Part shown: one piece after another, positions 41,367-50,421 of the stretch | How the letters are laid out: every line of letters begins with the position of its first letter | Position numbering within the stretch: position 1 is the stretch's first letter | Origin: Microbacterium sp. CFH 31415 | GTDB lineage: Bacteria > Actinomycetota > Actinomycetes > Actinomycetales > Microbacteriaceae | Length of the DNA stretch: 64,000 nucleotides | Reading direction: 5' to 3' | Assembly (NCBI RefSeq): GCF_022538185.1 | Contig: NZ_JAKYXC010000003.1 | Location: 1 to 64,000 of the forward strand | Made by a program: the position numbers and the translations under genes | The notes under the pieces: model-generated | What the model was told of the DNA's origin: nothing | The model's database searches: none | What the model saw: the letters and a program-made list of their open reading frames with translations, nothing else

Positions 41367-42181
41367 GGATGCCTCGCCCCGGTCTCCGTCCCGTCGTGGC
41401 CTCCCTGCTCGTTGCCGCGCTGGCCCTCGTCGGCTGTGCCGGTGCGGCGCGCGACGCGGCGCCCGGCTCCTTGTCCGCTCCTGCGCCGGGCGTGGCCGCG
41501 CCCGAGCTGTCCGGCGAGCTCACCATCTTCGCGGCGGCTTCCCTCCGCGCCGCGTTCGACGAGCTGGCGATGAAGTTCGAGCAGCGGCATACGTCGGTCG
41601 AGGTCCTGCCCATCTCGTACGACGGCTCGAGCACGCTCGCCACGCAGCTCATCGAAGGGGCGCCCGCCGACGTCTTCGCCTCCGCCGATGAGGCGAACAT
41701 GCAGAAGATCGTCGACGCCGGTCTCGCCGACGAGCCGCGGTTGTTCGCCTCGAACACACTCGTCATCGCGGTGCCGGCCGGCAACCCGGGCGGCGTGACC
41801 GAGATCGACGACCTCGCGGCTGACGCCCTCACGGTGGTGCTGTGCGCCCCCGAGGTGCCGTGCGGCGCGGTATCCGCCATTCTTCTGGAACGGAACGAGG
41901 TGGTCGTGACCCCCGCGAGTCTCGAGCAGAACGTCACCGGCGTGCTGACGAAGGTCGCAGCCGGCGAGGCCGACGCCGGTCTCGTCTACGTCACCGACGC
42001 CCGCGGGGAACCGCGGGTCGAGGCTGTCGACGCCGAGGGTGCGGCCGATGTCGTCAACCGGTACCCGGTCGCCGCGCTCACCGAGGCGGGGAACCCCCCT
42101 GCCGCGGCGGCGTTCGTGGAGTTCGTGCTGTCGGGCGAGGGCCGCGCGGTGCTCGACGAGCTCGGCTTCGGGGCGCCGTGA
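41363..42181 (+). CDS. modA: Molybdate-binding lipoprotein
   Basis: 272 aa. Signal peptide with lipobox ALVGC (Cys at about 25), then LTIFAAASLRAAFDELAMKFEQ, the ModA hallmark, and SYDGSSTLATQLIEGAPADVFASADEANM, which holds oxyanion-binding Ser/Ala residues. It captures MoO4 2- (or WO4 2-) outside the membrane for ModBC. GTG 41363 overlaps the TOBE gene; the second Met at codon 3 is an alternative. Confidence 0.94.
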   Translation: MRMPRPGLRPVVASLLVAALALVGCAGAARDAAPGSLSAPAPGVAAPELSGELTIFAAASLRAAFDELAMKFEQRHTSVEVLPISYDGSSTLATQLIEGAPADVFASADEANMQKIVDAGLADEPRLFASNTLVIAVPAGNPGGVTEIDDLAADALTVVLCAPEVPCGAVSAILLERNEVVVTPASLEQNVTGVLTKVAAGEADAGLVYVTDARGEPRVEAVDAEGAADVVNRYPVAALTEAGNPPAAAAFVEFVLSGEGRAVLDELGFGAP

Positions 42182-42996
42182 CCGAGCTCCGAGCCGGACG
42201 CGATCGCGTGGGGTTCGCCCCGCGCGTGCTCGCGATCCCCGCCGTGATCGGGCTGGCGCTGCTCATCCTGCCGCTCACCGCACTCGTGCTGCGGGTGGAG
42301 TGGTCGACGCTGTGGCAGGACATCACCTCCCCGGAGGCGCTGTCGGCGCTCGGTCTCTCGCTGACGACCGGGCTCGCTGCGACCGTCGTCTGCGTGGTGC
42401 TGGGCGTGCCGCTCGCGCTCGTCATCGCCCGCAGCCGCGCGCGCCCGGCGGCGGTGCTGCGTGCGCTCGTGACCGTGCCGCTCGTGCTGCCGCCGATGGT
42501 CGGCGGTGTCGCCATGCTCTTCCTGTTCGGTCGCACCAGCTGGCTCGGGGGAGTGCTCGCCGAATGGGGGATCCGGGTGCCGTTCACGACCGGCGCGGTC
42601 GTGCTCGCCCAGACGTTCGTCGCTCTGCCGTTCCTGGTGCTGGCGCTCGAGGGATCGCTGCGCACGACGGGCGTCGGCTACGAACAGGCCGCGGCCGGTC
42701 TGGGCGCGGGCCGCTGGACGATCCTCGGCCGCGTGACGCTGCCGCTCGCGGCCCCCGGACTCATCGCGGGCATCGTGCTGTGCTTCGCCCGCGCGGTCGG
42801 CGAATTCGGCGCCACGGCCCTGTTCGCGGGGAACGCGCCCGGTGTGACGCAGACCATGCCGCTTGCGATCTACACCGCGTTCAACGGCGCCGGCGTGTCG
42901 CAGGGCTCGGCGGTCGCGCTCTCGCTGCTGCTGCTGGTGACGGCGATCGGCGTGCTTCTGCTCGTGCGCGCCTGGCGGCCGGAGGCGCCCCGATGA
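42178..42996 (+). CDS. modB: Molybdate ABC permease
   Basis: 272 aa with about six membrane segments. The coupling loop is EQAAAGLGAGRWTILGRVTLPLAAPGL near 160, and the FARAVGEFGATALFAGN segment is a ModB hallmark. The GTG start overlaps the modA stop (GTGA) and the 3' end overlaps modC (ATGA). It forms the channel dimer energised by ModC. Confidence 0.94.
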   Translation: MTELRAGRDRVGFAPRVLAIPAVIGLALLILPLTALVLRVEWSTLWQDITSPEALSALGLSLTTGLAATVVCVVLGVPLALVIARSRARPAAVLRALVTVPLVLPPMVGGVAMLFLFGRTSWLGGVLAEWGIRVPFTTGAVVLAQTFVALPFLVLALEGSLRTTGVGYEQAAAGLGAGRWTILGRVTLPLAAPGLIAGIVLCFARAVGEFGATALFAGNAPGVTQTMPLAIYTAFNGAGVSQGSAVALSLLLLVTAIGVLLLVRAWRPEAPR

Positions 42997-44093
42997 CCGC
43001 CCTCGACGCGCATGTCGTCGTGGAGCGACCGGGTTTCCGTCTCGACGCGACTGTGCAGGCCGCGCCGGGCGAAGTGGTCGCCGTCATGGGCCCGAGCGGC
43101 GCGGGCAAGTCGACGCTCCTCGGCGTTCTCGCCGGGCTGGTGGCCCTCGACGCCGGCCACGTGCGGCTCGGCGACCGCGAACTCGACACGGCACCTCGGC
43201 CGCGCGTGCGCACGACGCCGTCGCGTCGCGGGATCGTCTTGCTGGGTCAGGAGCCGCGCCTTTTCCCGCACCTGTCCGCGCATGAGAACATCGCCTTCGG
43301 CCTGCGTGCGCACGGCGCGACGAAGCAGGTCGCGGCGTCGGAGGCCGACCAGTGGCTCTGGCGCGTGGGGCTCGACGGCATGGGGTCGCGCCGGCCGGCT
43401 CAGCTGTCGGGCGGGCAGCAGCAGCGGGTCGCGCTCGCGCGGGCCCTCGCGACGAGCCCGGACGCCCTGCTCCTCGACGAGCCGCTGACGTCCCTCGACG
43501 CCGAGACCGGCGGCGACGTGCGGGCGCTCCTGCACGATCAGCTCGCCGCGACGCGCTCCACCGCGATCGTCGCGACGCACGACGCCGTCGACGCGGTCGC
43601 ACTGGCATCACGGCTGCTCGTGCTCGAGGAGGGCCGCGTGACCCAGACCGGTCTCGTGCGCGAAGTGCTCGCGGCGCCCGCGACGCGCTTCACTGCCGCC
43701 GTCGCAGGCCTGAACCGCGTCGAGGGAGAGGTGCGCGAGGGTCGCTGGCAACGCGATCACGTCGTGCTGGCTGCCGGGCAGGAGGCATCCGCTCATTCCG
43801 ACGGCACGGCTGTCGCGGCGGTCTTCCGGCCGTCGGCGGTCGGGATCGAGCGCACCGAGGCCGACACCTGGACCGGCGCGCTGCGGCTCGCCCCGTCGAT
43901 CGTCGAGGGCGAGTGGCTGGCGCGCGTGACGCGGCTCGAGCAGACGCCGGGCGGCGTGCGCGTGCGCACCGCCGACCCCGAGGTCGCCGTCGACCTCACC
44001 GCCGACCGCGCGGCCGAACTGGGCCTGACGTCGGGGCTCCCGGTGCGACTGCGCCTGGACGCCGGTGACGCGCGCTTCGTCCCGCTCGGCTGA
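42993..44093 (+). CDS. modC: Molybdate ABC ATPase with TOBE domain
   Basis: 366 aa. Walker A MGPSGAGKST near 32, Q-loop GQEPRLFPHLSAHENIAFGL, signature LSGGQQQRVALARA, Walker B ALLLDEPLTSLD and switch His in VATHDAVDA are all intact. The last 110 residues form the regulatory TOBE/Mop region typical of ModC (starting near RVEGEVREG). It powers molybdate import and can be trans-inhibited by bound oxyanion. Confidence 0.95.
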   Translation: MTALDAHVVVERPGFRLDATVQAAPGEVVAVMGPSGAGKSTLLGVLAGLVALDAGHVRLGDRELDTAPRPRVRTTPSRRGIVLLGQEPRLFPHLSAHENIAFGLRAHGATKQVAASEADQWLWRVGLDGMGSRRPAQLSGGQQQRVALARALATSPDALLLDEPLTSLDAETGGDVRALLHDQLAATRSTAIVATHDAVDAVALASRLLVLEEGRVTQTGLVREVLAAPATRFTAAVAGLNRVEGEVREGRWQRDHVVLAAGQEASAHSDGTAVAAVFRPSAVGIERTEADTWTGALRLAPSIVEGEWLARVTRLEQTPGGVRVRTADPEVAVDLTADRAAELGLTSGLPVRLRLDAGDARFVPLG

Positions 44094-44140
44094 CGCGCGC
44101 GGCTGACGCCCTCGGCTCACGCGTGCTGCCGGGCCGCTCC

Positions 44141-44146
44141 TAGACT
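44141..44146 (+). promoter_or_regulatory. -10-like box of the GNAT gene
   Basis: TAGACT exactly six bases before GTG 44153. Confidence 0.45.
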
Positions 44147-44152
44147 CGTCGG

Positions 44153-44752
44153 GTGACCCGCATCCGCCCCTTCCGACCCGGTGACGAGCCGGCGCTCGCC
44201 GACATCTGCCTCAAGACGGCGGATGCCGGCGCCGACGGGACGGGGGTTCTCGACGACGACGAGCTGTGGGCCGAGATCTTCGTCCTCCCCTATGTGGTCC
44301 GGCACCCCGAGCTGGCGTTCGTCGTCGAGACCGACGACGAACGTGTCGTCGGCTACATCGTCGGGGCGCCCGAGACCGCCGCGTTCGAGGAGTGGTTCCG
44401 CACCGAGTGGTGGCCGCGCCACGCCACGCGCTGGCCGCATCCCGAAGCCGAGACGTCGCGTCAGGACGGCATCGTGCGATACGCGTACGGCCGGCGCGGC
44501 GGAGCCGAGCCCTACGGAGACGCGTACCCCGCGCACCTGCACATCGACCTCCTCCCCGAAGCCCAGGGGCGCGGGATCGGGCGGCTGCTCATCGCGACGC
44601 TCGCCGACGCGCTGCGCGCGCAGGGCGTGACGGGCCTGCACCTGGTCACATCGGCCGACAACGCGGGGGCCATCGCGTTCTACCCGCGGGTGGGCTTCGC
44701 GCCGCTGCCGTCGCACGACGGCGCGCAGGCCTTCGGCATGAGCCTCGTCTGA
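44153..44752 (+). CDS. GNAT acetyltransferase
   Basis: 199 aa. The GNAT core includes AFVVETDDERVVGYIVGAPE (beta4) and HLHIDLLPEAQGRGIGRLLI, where QGRGIG is the acetyl-CoA pyrophosphate loop, then NAGAIAFYPRVGF. An insert of about 45 residues between beta4 and the acetyl-CoA loop resembles OGA-like/GNAT NAT members that act on small amines. The substrate is unknown. It stands alone with its own leaderless-type start. Confidence 0.88.
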   Translation: MTRIRPFRPGDEPALADICLKTADAGADGTGVLDDDELWAEIFVLPYVVRHPELAFVVETDDERVVGYIVGAPETAAFEEWFRTEWWPRHATRWPHPEAETSRQDGIVRYAYGRRGGAEPYGDAYPAHLHIDLLPEAQGRGIGRLLIATLADALRAQGVTGLHLVTSADNAGAIAFYPRVGFAPLPSHDGAQAFGMSLV

Positions 44753-44813
44753 CGCGCGGGCGACCACAGCGTCCGCGCGAGCGCAACCCCTTCGGCATGC
44801 GCGACGGTCCGCG

Positions 44814-44819
44814 TAGCCT
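44814..44819 (+). promoter_or_regulatory. -10-like box of the SDR/DUF2867 gene
   Basis: TAGCCT exactly six bases before ATG 44826. Confidence 0.45.
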
Positions 44820-44825
44820 GCCGGG

Positions 44826-46448
44826 ATGGACGACCTCTCCGCACCCACCGGACGCGAACCCGAGCTCGCCGCGGTGCCGCGCCCCGACGGTGCCCCGCCG
44901 CGGGCGCTCGTCATCGGGGCGACGGGCTACATCGGCGGCCGGCTCGTGCCGCGGCTGCTGGCCGCGGGCTACGCGGTCCGGGTGCTGGCCCGCGACCCCG
45001 CCCGCCTCGGCGCGTTCGAGTGGGGAGACCGCGTCGAGGTGAGGGCGGGAGATGCGACGGATGCCGCGGCCGTGGCATCCGCGGTCCCCGACGTCGACGT
45101 GCTGTACTACCTCGTCCATTCGATGTCGTCGGGCAAAGGCTTCGCCGACGCCGACCGGACGGCCGCCGAGACGGTGGCGAGGGAGTCGGCTGCGGCCGGG
45201 GTCGGGCGGATCGTCTACCTCGGCGGACTGCACCCCGACGGCGTGGAGCTGTCGCCCCACCTGCGCTCGCGCGTCGAGGTCGGCGAGGCGTTCCTCGGCA
45301 GCGGAGTGCCGACGCTGGTGCTGCAGGCCGGCGTCGTGATCGGGTCGGGGTCGGCGTCGTTCGAGATGGTGCGCCACCTCACCGAGGTGCTCCCGTACAT
45401 GCCGGCGCCCAAGTGGGTGCGCAACCGCATCCAGCCGATCGCCGTGCGCGACGTGCTGCACTACCTCCTCGGCGCCGCGCGCGTGCCCGCCGACGTGAAC
45501 CGTGCCGTCGACATCGGCGGGCCGGACGTGCTGCGCTACGGGCAGATGATGAACGGCTACGCCGTCCAGGCCGGCCTGCGTCAGCGGCCCATCGCGACGC
45601 TGCCCGTGCTCACGCCGCGCCTCGCGTCGCACTGGGTGAATCTCGTCACGCCGATCCCACGGTCGATCGCGCGGCCTCTCGTCGAGTCGCTGCAGAACGA
45701 GTGCGTGATGAAGGATCACGACGTCGACGCCCTTATTCCGCGTCCCGGCGACGGGCTGACCGGGTACCGCGCCGCCGTGCGACTGGCACTCGGCCGCGTC
45801 GAGGGCGATGCGGTCGAGACGAGCTGGCAGGACGCCGAGGTTCTCGGCGTTCCGAGCGACCCGCTGCCCAGTGACCCGGAGTGGGCGGGGCGCGTCGTGT
45901 TCACCGACCGCCGGTCCGCCGTCACCTCGGCGCCGCCGTCGGCGCTGTGGCGCGTGATCGAGGGCATCGGCGGCGAGAACGGCTGGTACTCCTCACCGGT
46001 GCTGTGGGCGATCCGGGGCTGGATGGACCGCATCGTCGGCGGGATCGGACTCGCTCGCGGCCGGCGTTCGAAGGGGCGGCTCGCCATCGGCGACGCGCTC
46101 GACTTCTGGCGCGTCGAGGCCCTCGAGCCAGGGACGTTCCTGCGACTGCGGGCCGAGATGAAGGTGCCGGGTCTCGCGTGGCTCGAGTTGCGGGCGGTCC
46201 CGGATGCTGCGGGCTCGCGCTACGAGCAGCGGGCGGTGTTCTTCCCGCTCGGGCTGGCGGGGCGGCTGTACTGGCTGGCGGTGCTGCCCTTCCACGGGTT
46301 CATCTTCGCGGGCATGGCGCGGCGCATCGCCGACGCGGCGGAGACGGTGGCGGGATCCGGGGCGCCGGCAGACGTCGTCGCCGGCGATCCGGAGGACGTC
46401 GGCTCGGCGGCGGGCCCCGCGGTCACGGCGTCGGCAGCGGCTCCCTGA
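44826..46448 (+). CDS. Atypical SDR fused to DUF2867
   Basis: 540 aa. The N-terminal NAD(P)-binding Rossmann is ALVIGATGYIGGRLVPRLLAAGYAVRVLARDP (near 27-60), with YYLVHSMSSGKGFADADRTAAE, an SDR-a type lacking a classical YxxxK. The C-terminal domain from about residue 350 (SALWRVIEGIGGENGWYSSPVLWAIRGWMDR) is DUF2867, SRPBCC-like. The fusion is common in bacteria; the function is unknown, perhaps lipid or quinone-related. Its last 26 bases overlap the convergent GNAT gene. Confidence 0.85.
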   Translation: MDDLSAPTGREPELAAVPRPDGAPPRALVIGATGYIGGRLVPRLLAAGYAVRVLARDPARLGAFEWGDRVEVRAGDATDAAAVASAVPDVDVLYYLVHSMSSGKGFADADRTAAETVARESAAAGVGRIVYLGGLHPDGVELSPHLRSRVEVGEAFLGSGVPTLVLQAGVVIGSGSASFEMVRHLTEVLPYMPAPKWVRNRIQPIAVRDVLHYLLGAARVPADVNRAVDIGGPDVLRYGQMMNGYAVQAGLRQRPIATLPVLTPRLASHWVNLVTPIPRSIARPLVESLQNECVMKDHDVDALIPRPGDGLTGYRAAVRLALGRVEGDAVETSWQDAEVLGVPSDPLPSDPEWAGRVVFTDRRSAVTSAPPSALWRVIEGIGGENGWYSSPVLWAIRGWMDRIVGGIGLARGRRSKGRLAIGDALDFWRVEALEPGTFLRLRAEMKVPGLAWLELRAVPDAAGSRYEQRAVFFPLGLAGRLYWLAVLPFHGFIFAGMARRIADAAETVAGSGAPADVVAGDPEDVGSAAGPAVTASAAAP

Positions 46449-46974
46449 GGTCGCGGATCCGGCGTCGCTCGAGCAGAGTGTGGCCGGTGCCCGCGATGCG
46501 CCGCTCGTCGGTCATGGTCGCGCCGTCCTCCCGCCAGCCGTGGCGCTCGTAGAACGCGGCCGCGCGCTCGTTGCCGTCGAGCACCCACAGGTGCGCCTTG
46601 CGGAACCCCGACGAGCGCAGCCGCCGCTCCGCCGTGACGAGAAGTGCATGGCCGACGCCGCGCGACCAGTGCTCGGGCCGCGCGTAGATCGCATACACCT
46701 GACCGTCGCGGGGACGATCGCTGTCGATCGACGGGCCGATCGATGCCCAGCCCGCGGCGACCCCGTCGATCTCGGCGAGCAGGTCGCACGCGTGCAGCTC
46801 CCCGTGCATCTCGTCCCACCGAGCCAGCCGTCGCTCGGTCTCGCGCTCGGAGTCCATCGCATCGAGGATCTCCTGCGCCATGAGCCCCGCGTACGCCGCT
46901 CGCCATGTGTCGATGCGCACCCGCGTGATGCTCGCAGCGTCGTCGCGCGTGGCGACGCGGACCCTCAGCGTCAT
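46423..46974 (-). CDS. GNAT acetyltransferase
   Basis: 183 aa. LRVRVATRDDAASITRVRIDTWRAAYAGLM is the usual N-terminal helix pair, the acetyl-CoA loop is WSRGVGHALL, and HLWVLDGNERAAAFYERHGW is the C-terminal core. The substrate cannot be told. TAGCGT lies seven bases before ATG 46974. The 3' end overlaps the SDR gene tail by 26 bases, in which both strands code. Confidence 0.88.
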   Translation of the reverse strand: MTLRVRVATRDDAASITRVRIDTWRAAYAGLMAQEILDAMDSERETERRLARWDEMHGELHACDLLAEIDGVAAGWASIGPSIDSDRPRDGQVYAIYARPEHWSRGVGHALLVTAERRLRSSGFRKAHLWVLDGNERAAAFYERHGWREDGATMTDERRIAGTGHTLLERRRIRDLREPLPTP

Positions 46975-47023
46975 GCCTCCGACGCTAGCCGAGTCGTCTG
47001 CCGGTCACAGGCGCGTTCGGGGT

Positions 47024-48697
47024 TCAGCCCGAGACGAGCCGCCCGTGCTCCAACCGCACCACGCGGTCGACCAGCCCGGACGGCACGGTGACGTGCGAGA
47101 TGAGCACGACGGCCTGGTCGTCGCCGACCGCGCCGAGGAGGTCGGCGAGCAGGGCATCGGATGCCTCCGGGTCGACGCCCGCGGTCGGCTCGTCGAGCAC
47201 CAGCACCGGAAAGCCGCGCAGCAGGGCACGGGCCAGGGCGATGCGCTGCGCCTGGCCGCCCGATACGAGCGCGCCGCGCTCGCCGACCCGTGCGTCGAGC
47301 CCGCCGCGCTCGCGCAGCCAGTCACCGAGACCGACGCGTGCGAGCGCGGACTCGAGGTCGGCATCGCTCGCGGTGTCGCGCGCGAACAGCAGATTCTGGC
47401 GGATGTCCTCGTCGAAGAGCATGGGCTGCTGCTCGCACAGCCCGACGGTGCGCCGCACGTCGTCGCCGGCGAGTTCGCGCACCGGTCGTCCGCCGATCTC
47501 AAAGCGGCCCTCCGTCTCGAGGAAGCGCACGAGGGCGTGAGCGAGCGTCGTCTTGCCGGCGCCGCTCGACCCGACGACGAGGACGCGCTCGCCGGGCCGG
47601 ACGTCGAGGTCGACGTCGTGGAGGGAGGCCTCCGCTCCCTCCGGCCAGCGCACCGAAGCGCCGCGCAGCCGGATCCCGCGGCCGAGCGCCGGGCCTTGGC
47701 CGGTGGCCGCGGCGGTCTCGTCCACGAGCGCGTCGGGAAGCCGATTCGGCAGCACGCCGGCGATGCGATCAGCGGACGCCGCCACCTGTCGCCACGCAGC
47801 GGCCGCCAGCGGCACGGCGGTGAACACCTCGAATACGGCCATCGGCACGAGCACCACGACGGCGAGGGCCGGCCCGCCGAGCGCTCCGGACGCCACGCCG
47901 GGCAGGGCCGTGAGGACCGCCAGGATCGAGGCGCCGCCTGCGAGGAGCGAGACGATCGCCGTCGTGCCCGCCTGCGCACCGGCCCGCCGTACGACGGCGC
48001 GGCGCACCGCGGCGTCCGCCGCCGCGACGCGGGCGCGGCTCTCGGCTTCGGCGCCGAACGCGGTCAGCACGTCGAGGCTGCCGAGATGGTCGAGCACCGC
48101 ATCGGCGAGGCGGGCGCGCAGCGGGGCGATGTCGCGCTCCGCGCGAGCGCCGGACGCCCAGCCCCACAGGGTCGCCGCCAGTCCGGCCGCGACGACGCAC
48201 GCGAGGAGCACAAGACCGGCCGGCCACCATACGATCGACACGAGCACGACCGCCCCGACGGCGACCGCCGCCGACGCGACGAGCGGCTGCACCACGCGAA
48301 GCGGCAGGTTCTGCAGATCGTCCACGTCGTCGACCAGTGCGCCGAGCACCGAGCCGCGCGCGGTGCGCGCGAGGCCGTCGGGCGCGAGCGGGACGAGGCG
48401 GCGCACGAGCGTCGCGCGGGTCGTCGCGAGCTGGCGCAGGGCGGCGTCGTGGCCGGCCAGCCGCTCGAGATAGCGGAAGGTCGCGCGGGAGAGGGCGAAG
48501 AGGCGCACGCCCACGACCGCCGCCGAGAGGTAGAGCACCGGCGGCTGCTCGCTCGCCCGCACGATGAGCCACGCGCTCACGGCGAGGAGGGCGACCGCGG
48601 ATGCCTCGGACGCGAAGCCCGCCGCGAGCGTGGGCCAGAAGCGGCGGACGGGCGGCATCGCACCGCGAAGCACATCGGTGCGGGTGACCGACGTCAT
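47024..48697 (-). CDS. cydC: ABC exporter CydC (heterodimer partner)
   Basis: 557 aa: six membrane segments (residues about 15-300), then an ATPase with Walker A VVGSSGAGKTTLAHAL, signature LVSGGQAQRIALARAL and Walker B VLVLDEPTAGVD. CydDC exports cysteine/glutathione or handles haem and is required for cytochrome bd assembly. The start at 48697 overlaps the cydD stop. It is the last gene of cydABDC. Confidence 0.93.
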   Translation of the reverse strand: MTSVTRTDVLRGAMPPVRRFWPTLAAGFASEASAVALLAVSAWLIVRASEQPPVLYLSAAVVGVRLFALSRATFRYLERLAGHDAALRQLATTRATLVRRLVPLAPDGLARTARGSVLGALVDDVDDLQNLPLRVVQPLVASAAVAVGAVVLVSIVWWPAGLVLLACVVAAGLAATLWGWASGARAERDIAPLRARLADAVLDHLGSLDVLTAFGAEAESRARVAAADAAVRRAVVRRAGAQAGTTAIVSLLAGGASILAVLTALPGVASGALGGPALAVVVLVPMAVFEVFTAVPLAAAAWRQVAASADRIAGVLPNRLPDALVDETAAATGQGPALGRGIRLRGASVRWPEGAEASLHDVDLDVRPGERVLVVGSSGAGKTTLAHALVRFLETEGRFEIGGRPVRELAGDDVRRTVGLCEQQPMLFDEDIRQNLLFARDTASDADLESALARVGLGDWLRERGGLDARVGERGALVSGGQAQRIALARALLRGFPVLVLDEPTAGVDPEASDALLADLLGAVGDDQAVVLISHVTVPSGLVDRVVRLEHGRLVSG

Positions 48698-50391
48698 ACG
48701 ACCACCCCCGCGGGCTCGAGGCGCACGACGGCGTCGGCGATCGCGCGTGCGCTCGTGCGGTGCGACACGAGCAGGACGGTCGCGCCCGCGTCGGCCAGTC
48801 TGCGCACGCTGCGCCACAGCTGCGCCTCCGTGTCGGGGTCGAGCGCGGCGCTGGGCTCGTCGAGGGCGATCACCCCGGCCCTGCCGCGGAGCCGCCGATA
48901 GAACGCTCGCGCGACGGCCACGCGCTGCGCCTGACCGCCCGACAGCCCGGCGCCCTGCACGCCGAGCGCACGGTCGGGCGCGAGTTCCTCCGCGCACGCC
49001 AGTGTCAGTGCGCGCCGCACCAGCGCGGCGTCGGGCTCGCTGTCGCCGAGGGTGATGTTGGCGGCGATCGAACCGGCGATCAGACCGGGCTGCTGTCCGG
49101 CCCAGGCCAGCCAGGTCGAGGGCGCCACCGCGCGCACATCCGCGCCGTCGTAGGTCGCGACGCCCTCGAACGCGGCGGCGCCGCGCAGCGCCGCGAGGAC
49201 GCTGGACTTGCCGGCGCCGCTCGGTCCCTCGATCAGGGTCACGGTACCCGGTGTCGCGACGAGCGACATGGGCGGCAGCATCCGCTCGCCTCTTCGAACC
49301 CGGACGTCGTGCAATCGCAGCTCAGCGCCCGCCCGGACGTCCGCGGCCTGCTTCGCGGAATCAGGGTCGGCGAAGGCGGCGGGGGAGGGGAGGGCCGAGG
49401 CGGCGGCATCGAGAACCTCGAACACGTCGCGGGCCGCGGCCACGCCCTCGGAGGCCGCGTGGAACTGCACACCGACCTGCCGCAGCGGGAGGTAGGCCTC
49501 GGGTGCGAGCAGCAGGACGAACAGCCCGACGCCGAGGACGAGGGCGCCGTCGATCAGGCGGAAGCCGATCGAGACGGCGATGATCGCGACGGAGATGCTC
49601 GCAAGGAACTCGAGGGCGAAGCCCGAGAGGAACGACACGCGCAGCACCCGCATCGTCTCGCGGCGGTACTCGCCGGTGACCCGCTCGATGGATGCCGCTG
49701 CCCGGTGCTGCCGGCCGAACACCTTCAGCGTCGATAGTCCCTGCACGGTGTCGGCGAAGCGCGCTGCGAGGCGGTGCAGCGTGTTCCACTGCCGCTGCTG
49801 CACGGAGCGCGTCGCGAGCCCGATGAGCACCATGAAGATCGGGATGAGGGGGAGGGTCAGGACGACGGTCAGGCCCGAGATCCAGTCCTGCCACCACATG
49901 ACGGCGATGATGATCGGCGTCGCGACGACCGTCTGCACGAGCTGCGGCAGATAGCGGCCGAAGTACGCCTCGAGCGCGTCGAGTCCGCGGCCGGCGGTGA
50001 CGGCGAGCTGGGCGGAGTTGCGCCCGTCGAGCCATCCGGGACCGAGAGTGACGACGGCGTCGACGAGGGCCGACCGCAGCTGCGATTGGACGCGTGCGGC
50101 GGCGCGCGCGGCGGTCGCCTCGCGGGCCCAGAGCAGCACGGCGCGCAGGGCGACGACGACTGCGAGGGCGATGAGGGTCACGGCGAGGTCGGGCGGCGGC
50201 ATCCCGTCGATCGCTCCCGTGATCGCGCGCGCGAGCAGCCACGCGAAAGCGACGATGACCGCCGTCTGCGCCACCGCGACGGCTCCGATCGCGACGAAGA
50301 ACCCGCGCGAAGCGGAGGCGTACCGCAGGAGCCGGGGATCGACGGGCCCGCCCGACCGTCTGCCGGGCTCGGTGGGGTCGTCGTCGCTCAT
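48694..50391 (-). CDS. cydD: ABC exporter CydD
   Basis: 565 aa. The membrane domain contains LGPGWLDGRNSAQLAVTAGRGLDALEAYFGRYLPQL, a CydD-type segment. The ATPase has Walker A IEGPSGAGKSSVLAAL, signature LSGGQAQRVAVARAF and Walker B VIALDEPSAALD. It works with CydC in bd oxidase maturation. It starts 30 bases after cydB and overlaps cydC by 4. Confidence 0.93.
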   Translation of the reverse strand: MSDDDPTEPGRRSGGPVDPRLLRYASASRGFFVAIGAVAVAQTAVIVAFAWLLARAITGAIDGMPPPDLAVTLIALAVVVALRAVLLWAREATAARAAARVQSQLRSALVDAVVTLGPGWLDGRNSAQLAVTAGRGLDALEAYFGRYLPQLVQTVVATPIIIAVMWWQDWISGLTVVLTLPLIPIFMVLIGLATRSVQQRQWNTLHRLAARFADTVQGLSTLKVFGRQHRAAASIERVTGEYRRETMRVLRVSFLSGFALEFLASISVAIIAVSIGFRLIDGALVLGVGLFVLLLAPEAYLPLRQVGVQFHAASEGVAAARDVFEVLDAAASALPSPAAFADPDSAKQAADVRAGAELRLHDVRVRRGERMLPPMSLVATPGTVTLIEGPSGAGKSSVLAALRGAAAFEGVATYDGADVRAVAPSTWLAWAGQQPGLIAGSIAANITLGDSEPDAALVRRALTLACAEELAPDRALGVQGAGLSGGQAQRVAVARAFYRRLRGRAGVIALDEPSAALDPDTEAQLWRSVRRLADAGATVLLVSHRTSARAIADAVVRLEPAGVVV

Positions 50392-50421
50392 GGCCCTTCG
50401 ACCCTACCTACCGCGCCCGGG

